From: CAYNVQ01 sp964400735
GTDB taxonomy: Bacteria > Acidobacteriota > Aminicenantia > Aminicenantales > Aminicenantaceae
Reading direction: 5' to 3'
Length of the DNA stretch: 64,000 nucleotides
Assembly: GCA_964400735.1 (NCBI GenBank)
Contig: CAYNVQ010000015.1
Coordinates: 4,053-68,052 of the forward strand
A model generated the notes under the pieces. The model worked only from the letters and a program-made list of their open reading frames with translations. It ran no database searches and was not told the origin of the DNA. The translations under genes were made by a program, and so were the position numbers. Of the stretch, positions 18,520 to 26,451 are shown piece after piece (the first letter of the stretch is position 1; each line of letters begins with the position of its first letter).

Positions 18520-20736
18520 CTAATCATTAACCTTCTCATGGAGATCATGGATATCGATCAATTTTTCTTTCAGCAAACAATTACGCTTTATCGGTTTATC
18601 GTTTTTGATGGCTATGTGAAGAGCCTTGAAGGTTCCGACGATCACACACAGCCGCTTGGCCCGGGTCAAGGCCGTGTAGAAGAGGTTCCTCTGGAGCATG
18701 ATGAAATGCTGGGTCATGAGCGGCATCACTACGGCCTGGTATTCGCTTCCCTGGGATTTATGAACGGATATGGCATAGGCCAGGGTAAACTCGTTGGCTT
18801 CTTCCCTCTCGTACTTGACCATTTTTCCGTCATAGTCCACGAAAAACCTGTAATTCCTCCGGTCGATGTCGACCACCATCCCGATATCACCGTTGAAAAT
18901 CTCCTTTTCATAGTTATTCCGGACCTGCATCACTTTATCATGTATCCGGATCTCCCGGCTACCCAATTTGAGGCCTTCCTGGTACTTATTGAGTCGTTTT
19001 TGAAGCTCTGCGTTCAGATTATCCACACCCACCAATCCCCGGTACATGGGGCTGATAACCTGGATGTCGGAGGAGAGCGCTTTGACGCCTAGCCTCTGAG
19101 GAATGCTGTAACCACAGAGTTTCATGATGGTGGAGAAGGCCTTCTTCTCGTCGTTCTGGGGAATGAAGTAGAAATCGGCTGTCTTATCTCCCCGGGCCGG
19201 GAAGATCAAAGATTCGCCCTGATTGACCCGGTGAGCATTTTGAACGATCAGGCTGTCTTTTTCCTGGCGAAAGATCTCATTGAGGACTACGACCTCTACT
19301 TTCTGGCTCTCGATGATATCGCGGAGCAGGCATCCCGGTCCCACGGAGGGCAGCTGGTCCTTGTCCCCGACCAAAATCAAGCGCATCGATTCCGGTACAG
19401 CTTTCAAAAGATGGAACATCAAAGGCAGGTCCACCATGGAGAACTCATCGACGATCAAGGCCTCTCCTTCCAGCGGGTGGTCTTCTCCCTTACGAAAGCT
19501 CCCCTGTTTGGGCAAAAATTCGAGGGTGCGGTGGATGGTTTTTGCCGGATGGTCGGTCGCCTCGAAAAGCCTCTTGGCCGCCCTCCCTGTCGGTGCGGCC
19601 AAAAGCACCTTTCTCCCCCACCTGTGGAACAGCTCCACTACGGCTTTAACGATGGTCGTCTTTCCTGTTCCTGGGCCGCCGGTAATAACCAGGATCTTCT
19701 TGGAGAAGCTTTCCTTGATGGCCTGTTTCTGGGCTTCCGAAAATTGCAGGTTCAAACTTTTCTCGATTTCAGCACAAGCCACCCCCACATCAAAGGGCGG
19801 TGTTCGAATCGGGATTCGGGATAGTTTATAGATATTTCTAACGACATCCTGTTGTGCCTCATAAAAAAAAGGAAGATAAAGGGCCGAATCGCCGTTCAAT
19901 TTTTCAGCTACGACCGAGCGCTGTTTTATCAGAGACTGGAGAGAACGATCGAAATCAGCCTCCTGTTGGATCTCCAGCTCCTGCAGGCAGTTTTTTCTCA
20001 AGTCCTTCTCCAGGGAAAAAACATGTCCCTGTTCGTTATCCTTTTCCAGCAGATACCGGACGTAAGCCTTGATTCTTTCCGGAGATTGGGGATCCAAACC
20101 CAGCTTCAAGGCCATTTGATCGGCCGTCTTGAATCCTATCCCCCAAATATCATGGCAGGCTTGATAAGGATTTGTCTTCAGGACATGGAAAGACTTGTCT
20201 CCGTAATGCCGATAAATCTTTGTGGCCAGGGCTGTCGAGATGTTGTGCTCTTGAAGAAAAATGATGAGTTCCCGGATATCTTCATGCTCGGCCCAGGATT
20301 TCTTGATTTCTCGGAGTTTTACCGGACCTATGCCTTCTATCACTCTCAGTTTATCCGGATTATGGGTCAAGATGTCGATTGTCCTTTCCCCGAATTTCCG
20401 AACGATACTCTTGGCCAGAACCGGCCCCACCCCCCAGATCAAGCCCGAAGAGAGGAATTTTTCGATGCCTTTGACAGAGGAAGGGAGAACGGGTAAAAAG
20501 CTCTCCACCTTGAACTGGTTGCCGAATTTCGGATTGGCCTCCCATTTTCCTTTGAGTTTTAAAAACTCCCCCGGTGACAGAGGAGGGAAAGATCCGACGA
20601 TGCTTATGTTTTGACCGTCGGCGAGAGAAAATCGGCACACAGTATACCCGGTATCCGGGCTGTAAAACACGATCCGTTCTATAATCCCTTCAAGGAGTTC
20701 CGGTTCCGATGTTCCGATTTCCAACTTATATTTCAA
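18520..20736 (-). CDS. recD2: RecD2-type ATP-dependent DNA helicase
   Basis: A 738-residue superfamily 1B 5'-3' helicase. The N-terminal OB-like part (LLEGIIERIVFYSPDTGYTVCRF) and tandem helix-hairpin-helix segment (IEGIGPVKLREI, IWGIGFKTADQMA) are typical of RecD2, which unlike RecD works without RecBC. Walker A is ITGGPGTGKTT (about residue 352). Walker B region IVDEFSMVDLPL, GDKDQLPSVGPG and the C-terminal motif AISVHKSQGSEY follow. Length matches the family (700-750). No ATG is available near the N-terminus; the best start is a TTG at 20736 preceded by AAGG-rich sequence, with a second TTG four codons later as an alternative. It lies 35 bases after the SAM hydrolase gene and is probably co-transcribed with it. 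Confidence 0.95.
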   Translation of the reverse strand: MKYKLEIGTSEPELLEGIIERIVFYSPDTGYTVCRFSLADGQNISIVGSFPPLSPGEFLKLKGKWEANPKFGNQFKVESFLPVLPSSVKGIEKFLSSGLIWGVGPVLAKSIVRKFGERTIDILTHNPDKLRVIEGIGPVKLREIKKSWAEHEDIRELIIFLQEHNISTALATKIYRHYGDKSFHVLKTNPYQACHDIWGIGFKTADQMALKLGLDPQSPERIKAYVRYLLEKDNEQGHVFSLEKDLRKNCLQELEIQQEADFDRSLQSLIKQRSVVAEKLNGDSALYLPFFYEAQQDVVRNIYKLSRIPIRTPPFDVGVACAEIEKSLNLQFSEAQKQAIKESFSKKILVITGGPGTGKTTIVKAVVELFHRWGRKVLLAAPTGRAAKRLFEATDHPAKTIHRTLEFLPKQGSFRKGEDHPLEGEALIVDEFSMVDLPLMFHLLKAVPESMRLILVGDKDQLPSVGPGCLLRDIIESQKVEVVVLNEIFRQEKDSLIVQNAHRVNQGESLIFPARGDKTADFYFIPQNDEKKAFSTIMKLCGYSIPQRLGVKALSSDIQVISPMYRGLVGVDNLNAELQKRLNKYQEGLKLGSREIRIHDKVMQVRNNYEKEIFNGDIGMVVDIDRRNYRFFVDYDGKMVKYEREEANEFTLAYAISVHKSQGSEYQAVVMPLMTQHFIMLQRNLFYTALTRAKRLCVIVGTFKALHIAIKNDKPIKRNCLLKEKLIDIHDLHEKVND

Positions 20737-20771
20737 CCTTTTTTCCTTATCGCTCTCGAAGGAAGGACAAT

Positions 20772-21572
20772 TTATCCCGGAACGATCCTCACCGTATCTC
20801 CCGGTGCTGCGGTCAGCACTATTTCTGCCGATCCCTCCCGCACGGCTATCTCGATAAGATCAAGACTTCCGGGCAGGAAAAGAAGTTCTCCTCTCTCGAC
20901 GAAGGCATAGCTTTTTTCGAAACGGGTGATTTCTTTCCCGTTTATCGAGCAAATCAACTTTTTCTCCCCGCCGATCTCCTGGAGACGATATGTTTCCTCG
21001 ACTGGGATATTCGTGACCAGGTTGCCAAATTTATCTGAATAGACGACCTGACCGTCTATCCCCCCTTTCTCCACGCGCGATTTCTGCATCCTATTCCTTT
21101 TGTAATCCGAGACTTCCGGCCCGAACGCGACCAAGGACTTCCCCCTGCTTATCCAGGCCGCCACAGGCGCCATTTTATCGCGTCCATCGAATGTGGCCTT
21201 CGTGAAAGGCAAAAAATACCGGGTATTGGTGACCTCGACCATCCTCTTTATCTTTTGACCCTCCAAAGCCGGAGCCAGCACACCGTTATCCGGAGAGATA
21301 AAAACATAATCATCCGTTTCGGCCGCTATAATCTTCCGTGATGATCCCACTTCCGGATCCACGATGACCAAAAAGATCGTGTGGGAAGGATAGTATCGGT
21401 ATGTCGCATCCAAAATGAAGCCTCCGGCCAGGATATTGAATGAAGGAACACGATGGCTGATGTCTTCAATCCGAACAGAAGGATTAATATTGGCGATAAC
21501 TCCTTTTATGGAACCTACGAAAAAGTCCTTTTCTCCGAAATCCGTAATGAGAGCGATCAAAGGATATTTCAT
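20772..21572 (-). CDS. SAM hydrolase (adenosine-forming), DUF62 family
   Basis: A 266-residue enzyme of the SAM hydroxide adenosyltransferase / chlorinase-fluorinase fold. This fold splits S-adenosylmethionine at the ribose C5' carbon, giving adenosine and methionine when water is the nucleophile. Family motifs are clear: the N-terminal LITDFGEKDFFVG with catalytic-region Asp, DPEVGSSRK, SPDNGVL, TFDGRDKMAPVAAW (Asp/Arg/His-type site) and the C-terminal beta domain with SDKFGNLVTNI. It lacks the insertion seen in true fluorinases, so hydrolysis is expected. The start at 21572 matches the usual N-terminus (MKYPLIALITDFG) and comes one base after the stop of the upstream membrane protein, suggesting coupling; an ATG at 21596 is possible. 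The physiological role of the family is unclear. Confidence 0.9.
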   Translation of the reverse strand: MKYPLIALITDFGEKDFFVGSIKGVIANINPSVRIEDISHRVPSFNILAGGFILDATYRYYPSHTIFLVIVDPEVGSSRKIIAAETDDYVFISPDNGVLAPALEGQKIKRMVEVTNTRYFLPFTKATFDGRDKMAPVAAWISRGKSLVAFGPEVSDYKRNRMQKSRVEKGGIDGQVVYSDKFGNLVTNIPVEETYRLQEIGGEKKLICSINGKEITRFEKSYAFVERGELLFLPGSLDLIEIAVREGSAEIVLTAAPGDTVRIVPG

Positions 21573-21573
21573 A

Positions 21574-23223
21574 TCAGTCCGGTTGTTTGATGACATGCTC
21601 CTCATAAGAAGATATGTACAGGACAGGATTTTCCAATTTGAACTCCGGCCGGAAAATTGAACTGAAGACGATGCCGTCCATGTCCTTCCCCACCGGCAAA
21701 CCCAGGTAATTGAGAAGAGTGGGAGCTAAGTCGATCAATCTCATCGGATCGATATTTTTCTCCCGGTTTATTTCTCTTCCATAAAAAAACACCGCTCCAT
21801 CTGGAGCCAATTCACGATAGGCGGAGATCTCGGCATTCCCCAGCATCCACTCCACAATCCTTCTCCACAGAGGAAGCGGTTCGATCCCATGGGGAGAAAA
21901 CACGATGAGAAGCTCATCCTCCTTCCGTGAGGCCAGGTACCTGCCGATGATCTCATCATAAAATTGATAATACCTTTCGATCACAGAGCTGTAGCGGTTG
22001 ATATCATCTTGATCGATGTTTCCGAATAGGTCGGGAAAGCTGTATTTGTAAAAAAATTGCTCGACTGTATCTAGGCCGTTCAACATGAAATAGACGATTT
22101 GAGGCTGGATTTCCATCTTCATCTGCATGACCCGATCCTCAAATTCAAAATCAGAGAAAAATGCCTTTCTTACTCTGTCGAACATCTCGCTCTCATCCAG
22201 CTTCAGATCCCTGAACATCAGGTTGAATCGGGTCGCCGCTTTTGGAGATGATTCTTCCACATTACGGTAGTACGGCCAATCCTGGACTAAAAATTCGGTT
22301 TTGTTATCCCGAAATATCTCCCAAATGTCCTGGGAATAGAAAGGATGCGTTTTTATCGAACGAGTGAGCAGGTCTGTCCTCAAAAGCTGTCCGAAGAGAA
22401 TGAAGCGAGGTGCGACTTCGAATACCCGTGAACTTTTCAATACGCGGTATTTATACAAGGAAATATGACGGTGTTTGGCAGGGAATTTCCCTGAGTTTAT
22501 CGAACTGTTTAGGATCAACGGTTCGCCGGGAGAAAAACTCTCCAGCTTCCCCCAGCTTCCTTCTTCCATCAACCAGGCGAAATTCGGAAGCTTCTCCTCG
22601 GTTATCAAAGGGATCATGACATCAAAACTCAATCCTTCCAATCCGATCATCGTGACTTTTTTGTCGATTCTCTTGGCCTCAAGATTGGCGACCTTCTCCG
22701 ATTTGTGGAGCACCGGATAATTCATCCTCAGCCAAAGGGCATAATAGAGCGCCGGGAAGAACAGCAGGTAGAAAATGATAAGAAAGATAAAGCCTTTCCT
22801 GTACCTGCGAGAGCCATAAAAACAGAACAAACCGAGCAGGCCAAGAAAGATAAAAATCAGGAATTGTCTGCTGAGGAGATCCCGCGTGACAGAATCGAAA
22901 AAAGATAAAAAGTAATCGTGGTTTGCTTTAAAGATCAATAAAAAAAGCACAACGGCCAGAGAAAAACTCAAAACGAGAAAAGAGGGTGATAAAAAAGCGA
23001 TCCTGAATCGCTTCCCCAGTATGAATTGAAAGATGAAAAACAGCAGTAGCGACAGAATCACAATGAGCAGGCCATAGGTAACAAGAAGAAAAAGGGAGAT
23101 CTGGCCAAAGAAGAAAAGTTGAAAATCCAGATTGATGTTCAGGTCATAGATGAGCAGAGCAAGAAGAAAGCTGAAAAACATACCTGTCACCAGGGAATTT
23201 ATCAAGACCTTCAGGAATTTCAT
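21574..23223 (-). CDS. Membrane protein with degenerate alkaline-phosphatase / type I phosphodiesterase fold
   Basis: A 549-residue protein with about five membrane helices (residues 1-175) followed by a phosphatase-superfamily domain. The fold is recognisable from MIGLEGLSFDVM, KLPNFAWLMEEGSWG, GKFPAKHRH, IVFSPHGIEP and DLAPTLLNYLGLP. The catalytic set appears altered. The usual first metal Asp (G-D-G) is Glu in GLEGL, the Thr/Ser nucleophile region reads PLILNSSINSGK, and the usual S-D-H-G reads S-P-H-G. It may therefore be inactive or act on an unusual substrate; known relatives remodel lipids or phosphonates. It begins an operon with the SAM hydrolase and RecD2. No Shine-Dalgarno site precedes the ATG. 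Confidence 0.75.
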   Translation of the reverse strand: MKFLKVLINSLVTGMFFSFLLALLIYDLNINLDFQLFFFGQISLFLLVTYGLLIVILSLLLFFIFQFILGKRFRIAFLSPSFLVLSFSLAVVLFLLIFKANHDYFLSFFDSVTRDLLSRQFLIFIFLGLLGLFCFYGSRRYRKGFIFLIIFYLLFFPALYYALWLRMNYPVLHKSEKVANLEAKRIDKKVTMIGLEGLSFDVMIPLITEEKLPNFAWLMEEGSWGKLESFSPGEPLILNSSINSGKFPAKHRHISLYKYRVLKSSRVFEVAPRFILFGQLLRTDLLTRSIKTHPFYSQDIWEIFRDNKTEFLVQDWPYYRNVEESSPKAATRFNLMFRDLKLDESEMFDRVRKAFFSDFEFEDRVMQMKMEIQPQIVYFMLNGLDTVEQFFYKYSFPDLFGNIDQDDINRYSSVIERYYQFYDEIIGRYLASRKEDELLIVFSPHGIEPLPLWRRIVEWMLGNAEISAYRELAPDGAVFFYGREINREKNIDPMRLIDLAPTLLNYLGLPVGKDMDGIVFSSIFRPEFKLENPVLYISSYEEHVIKQPD

Positions 23224-23233
23224 TCAATGAAAA

Positions 23234-23260
23234 ATTATCACGATTTAGACTGTGGGTCAA
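23234..23260 (-). promoter_or_regulatory. Promoter close to the start of the phosphatase-fold gene
   Basis: On the minus strand TTGACC (23260-23255), a 15-base spacer and GATAAT (23239-23234), only 10 bases before the ATG at 23223. The mRNA leader would be about 3-4 bases, which fits the absence of a Shine-Dalgarno site. Confidence 0.45.
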
Positions 23261-23342
23261 CACAGGACTCTGGAACCGGAATCTCTGCAATCCTAAGGAG
23301 ACAAACACTTCTGGGTTAGATGCGGAGGAGAGAATTTAGGGC

Positions 23343-24062
23343 TTATCGGATGATTTTGAATATCCGACCCCACCTGGCTTTTGGGATAAAGCTTACGAAT
23401 TTTTTCAATCTCTCTCTAAAACTTGTCTTGAGATAGGCATCTCTTTCGGCTTTATAGGAAAAATAAATGATCCAAGGCCTCCCTTTTATCAGATGGAGAG
23501 GAAGGCTGCCCCAATACCGGCTATCCTGGCTGTTATCCCGATTATCGCCCATAACGAAGCAATGGCCGGGAGGAACGGTCAGCGGTTCGAAGTTGTCCCT
23601 TATGTCATCTTCGTAACGGTAGTATCCGTCCTTGGCAATGATATTGGGATCGGAATGGAATTTGTGGTCTTCTTGTAGAGGCTCTCCGTTGATATAGACC
23701 TGTTTATCCTTGATTTCGATAACTTCGCCTTCCAATGCGATTACTCTCTTGACAAAGTCTTTATTCGGTTCTTTGGGATATTTAAAGACCACGATGTCGA
23801 ATCTCTGTATTTTCCGCCTGGGAAGGATGGCTTTCTCTATAGAAAAAACGGGATCGACGTAAGCGATTTTGTTGACTAGTAGGAAATCTCCCACCTGAAG
23901 AGTGGGCTCCATAGAGCCGGTGGGGATCTGGAAGGCCTGGACCAAAAAAGTCATCACAAAAAAAACGAAGACGGCCGTCTCCACGATAAGCTCGAAATAT
24001 TCCCGGAAAACGCTTCTGTCTCGTTCTTTCTTTTCTTTTTTCTCTTTTTTCTCTTTTTTCAT
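23343..24062 (-). CDS. lepB: Signal peptidase I
   Basis: A 239-residue inner-membrane protease that removes signal peptides from Sec- and Tat-exported proteins. One membrane helix (about 25-44) is followed by the Ser/Lys catalytic pair: Ser50 in PTGSMEPT and Lys105 in FVKRVIAL. The conserved FVMGDNRDNSQDSRYWG box is present. The first 14 residues are an unusual Lys/Glu run coded by 9-bp repeats. The ATG at 24062 comes one base after the prenyltransferase stop codon (TGA-T-ATG), so translation is coupled. The many large secreted proteins in this window would be among its substrates. Confidence 0.97.
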   Translation of the reverse strand: MKKEKKEKKEKKERDRSVFREYFELIVETAVFVFFVMTFLVQAFQIPTGSMEPTLQVGDFLLVNKIAYVDPVFSIEKAILPRRKIQRFDIVVFKYPKEPNKDFVKRVIALEGEVIEIKDKQVYINGEPLQEDHKFHSDPNIIAKDGYYRYEDDIRDNFEPLTVPPGHCFVMGDNRDNSQDSRYWGSLPLHLIKGRPWIIYFSYKAERDAYLKTSFRERLKKFVSFIPKARWGRIFKIIR

Positions 24063-24063
24063 A

Positions 24064-24972
24064 TCACACCAGAAAGGAACCACTTAATATAACCAAAAAC
24101 AGAAAATTCATCAATATGGTGGTCTTCACAGACACCAGAAACCGGGGCCAGTTTCCAAGACTCAGCCATCCGTTACGGAAGGCCAGAAAAGGCAAAGGGA
24201 AAGTCATAAAGACAAAAAGCGACCATAAAGGCCAACCATTGAGAATAATTCCAATCAAGACCACGGCGAAGCAGCCCAAGGCAAAGACAAGATAGAGCAG
24301 AAGAGAGGCCTTCATACCAAAAAGGATCACCCAGGTCTTCCTTCCGGAGGCTTCATCCGCCTCTTTGTCCGCGAATTCATTGATCAGCAACACCAGGGTG
24401 GTCAATATACCGGAAGGGATGGAGACGATCAGAGGCCAGATAGAAGAGAAACTCTGGGCCTGGGTGTAGTACGAGCCCAATACGATCAACGGCCCCCAGG
24501 CACAAAATATGGCGATCTCGCCCAATCCTTTATCGACCAAACGCAAAGGAAAACCATTGTATCCATAAATAAAAAAAAGCGCGGCCACTCCGATGATCAG
24601 GATAATGCTGCCTTGAGAGACGGCGTTCAAATAAAGTCCGATGGCCGAGCCGGATACAGCAAAAACAATTGACACCGTCAACGCTTCCTTGGGCCGCACA
24701 AACCCATCGAGGATCATCCGGCTGCCCCCCGAAAAGGGCACCAGAGCATTTTTATTCAGGGCATCGTTGCCGCTTTTGTAATCAAAATAATCATTGGCGA
24801 CGTTGCAGGCAATGTGGAAAAAACAAGAGCCGAAGAGAACCAGCAGAAAACGCCAAAGGCTGAAATGCTGAGCATCCCACCAGGCAAAGGATGTTCCTAA
24901 AAAGACAGCCCCCAGAGTGACCGTCAAAAAAGGCAGCCGCAGGAGGAGTAGAATCGCTTTCGATTTTTTCAT
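24064..24972 (-). CDS. menA: UbiA-family prenyltransferase, MenA-like
   Basis: A 302-residue polytopic enzyme with about eight or nine membrane helices. The two Asp-rich prenyl-diphosphate/Mg sites are NDYFDYKSGND (about residue 62) and NEFADKEADEASG (about 193). These resemble 1,4-dihydroxy-2-naphthoate polyprenyltransferase (menaquinone synthesis) more than heme O or ubiquinone enzymes, though no other men genes are in the window. It is the first gene of a two-gene unit with signal peptidase I and has its own promoter, divergent from the YchF-like gene. The gene symbol is a best guess. Confidence 0.8.
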   Translation of the reverse strand: MKKSKAILLLLRLPFLTVTLGAVFLGTSFAWWDAQHFSLWRFLLVLFGSCFFHIACNVANDYFDYKSGNDALNKNALVPFSGGSRMILDGFVRPKEALTVSIVFAVSGSAIGLYLNAVSQGSIILIIGVAALFFIYGYNGFPLRLVDKGLGEIAIFCAWGPLIVLGSYYTQAQSFSSIWPLIVSIPSGILTTLVLLINEFADKEADEASGRKTWVILFGMKASLLLYLVFALGCFAVVLIGIILNGWPLWSLFVFMTFPLPFLAFRNGWLSLGNWPRFLVSVKTTILMNFLFLVILSGSFLV

Positions 24973-25011
24973 TTCCGCATTGTTAAACTGGATTCATTCG
25001 TTGAATCAATA

Positions 25012-25039
25012 ATTATAAACTTATCCTTCCAATAATCAA
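25012..25039 (-). promoter_or_regulatory. Promoter of the prenyltransferase-lepB unit
   Basis: On the minus strand TTGATT (25039-25034), a 16-base spacer and a perfect TATAAT (25017-25012), 39 bases before the ATG at 24972. Confidence 0.65.
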
Positions 25040-25128
25040 CCCCAAATTCAATCATCGTAAAAATCGATAAAGAAATAGGCCTTTCCGGTAACATCAATTT
25101 CTGAATCGCTTATCGAGGCCTGGTTTAG

Positions 25129-25134
25129 TATAAT
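25129..25134 (+). promoter_or_regulatory. -10 box for a probably leaderless YchF-like mRNA
   Basis: A perfect TATAAT ends 6 bases before the ATG at 25141, so transcription would start at or next to the A of the start codon. GGAGGT lies directly against the ATG, too close for normal Shine-Dalgarno use. No good -35 is visible. Confidence 0.5.
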
Positions 25135-25140
25135 GGAGGT

Positions 25141-26217
25141 ATGAACTTCACCATTTTCGGTTACCCGAAATCCGGGAAAACGACCCTTTTCAACCTCTTG
25201 ACCGGGGCAAAAATCGACACCTCCGCTTTCGACAGCGGGAAAAGGGATCCCAACCTGCGCACATGTGCGGTTCCCGACAGGCGACTGGACCAGCTGGGGG
25301 ATCTTTATCCAGACAAGAAGAAAATTTTTACTTCCATCGATTACATCGATTTGGCAGGCATATCCTATGGAGAAGTCAAGAGCGAAACTTATCTGAGCCA
25401 CCTCCGGAAAGCCGATGGCCTCACCCATGTCGTCAGGGGATTTGCGGACGAAAGGATCCCTGCGGCCCGGGGAAAAATCGACCCCCGGGAAGACATTCTT
25501 TCCATGGAGGAAGAGCTCATTCTGTCTGATATGGTTTCGATCGAATCCAGGCTGGAAAAACTGGAAAAAGACCTTATGCGGTCCAAAAGCCCTGAAGGCG
25601 AGAAAGAGCGAGACCTTCTTCTCCGTCTGCGGTCCGGCCTTGAAAAGGGAGGAGGATTACGGGAGATAGAACTATCCGAGGCCGAAGACAAGCTTACCCG
25701 AAGTTTCGCTTTTCTGAGCCGGAAACCTCTTCTGCACATGGTCAATGTGGACGAGAATGAGATTGGCACAATCGAACAGCCGGAAAAATTTTGCCCGGCA
25801 CAGAAAAAGAAAACCGCAGTGATGGCCTTTTGCGGAAAGATCGAGGAGGAAATCCTCGAGCTGGAGGAGGAGGAGGAAAAGGACGTTTTCCTCAGAGAAT
25901 ACGGTCTGAAGGAACTCAGCAGGGCTAAATTCCTCCAAACATCCTATGGCCTTTTGGGCGTGATCACCTTCTTCACCGTCGGGAAGCGGGAAGTCAAAGC
26001 CTGGACAATCGAGGAAGGAACGTCTGCCCAACGTGCAGCAGGGATTATCCATACGGATATGGAGAAGGGATTCATACGGGCCGAAGTCATATCTTTAGAC
26101 AGTCTTCTCGAACATGCATCGCTTCAAGCAGCTAAAGAAATCGGAGCTGTCCGGCTCGAGGGCAAGGACTACATCGTCCAAGACGCCGACGTCATCTACT
26201 TCCGATTCTCTTCTTGA
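25141..26217 (+). CDS. YchF/Obg-type GTPase with TGS domain (divergent YchF)
   Basis: A 358-residue P-loop NTPase close in length and plan to YchF (363 in E. coli), a ribosome-associated ATPase/GTPase. P-loop GYPKSGKTT (about residues 7-15), G3 region IDLAGISYG, the G4-like NVDE (YchF has NVNE), a coiled-coil insertion (about 130-190) and the C-terminal TGS domain (VKAWTIEEGTSA, IHTDMEKGFIRAEV, EGKDYIVQDADV). Differences from standard YchF are the P-loop (usually GLPNVGKST) and the loss of the FPFCTIEPN stretch, so it may be a divergent copy. The gene stands alone; its stop codon is 2 bases before an inverted-repeat element. Confidence 0.9.
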   Translation: MNFTIFGYPKSGKTTLFNLLTGAKIDTSAFDSGKRDPNLRTCAVPDRRLDQLGDLYPDKKKIFTSIDYIDLAGISYGEVKSETYLSHLRKADGLTHVVRGFADERIPAARGKIDPREDILSMEEELILSDMVSIESRLEKLEKDLMRSKSPEGEKERDLLLRLRSGLEKGGGLREIELSEAEDKLTRSFAFLSRKPLLHMVNVDENEIGTIEQPEKFCPAQKKKTAVMAFCGKIEEEILELEEEEEKDVFLREYGLKELSRAKFLQTSYGLLGVITFFTVGKREVKAWTIEEGTSAQRAAGIIHTDMEKGFIRAEVISLDSLLEHASLQAAKEIGAVRLEGKDYIVQDADVIYFRFSS

Positions 26218-26218
26218 T

Positions 26219-26429
26219 GGGGACGTTCCTTCAGGTGCCACCCTATCCCAAGGTAAGCACTTACTCAGCCCATCCCCTATTTTAGAAATTTTTACAATAG
26301 AAGAAAGATTCGAGTAAGACGTTGATGCTCTTGCATCTCTTATTCTCCTTTTTCTCCTTTTTTAGGATGTTATTCATAAGCCACCTGGGGCTTGGAGATG
26401 TATAAGGTGGTACCTAGAGGAGCGTCCCC
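26219..26429. repeat. Intergenic element with 28-bp terminal inverted repeats (copy B)
   Basis: The left end (26219-26246) starts GGGGACGTTCCTT and ends CCACCCTAT. The right end (26402-26429) is its imperfect inverted copy ending AGCGTCCCC, with 23 of 28 positions matching. The 211-bp element fills the space between the YchF-like stop (2 bases away) and the -10 of tgt (9 bases away). It codes for nothing convincing. It shares its ends, but not its interior, with the element at 43274-43396. Confidence 0.85.
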
Positions 26430-26438
26430 ATTTTGTTT

Positions 26439-26444
26439 TATAAT
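26439..26444 (+). promoter_or_regulatory. -10 box for a probably leaderless tgt mRNA
   Basis: A perfect TATAAT ends 7 bases before the ATG at 26452. There is no ribosome-binding site and no clear -35. The box lies 9 bases beyond the right end of the inverted-repeat element. Confidence 0.5.
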
Positions 26445-26451
26445 GGATAGA

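Noticed and set aside
26392..26451. Longer N-terminus for tgt reaching upstream
   Set aside because: It would be translated from the right end of the inverted-repeat element and adds residues absent from Tgt proteins.
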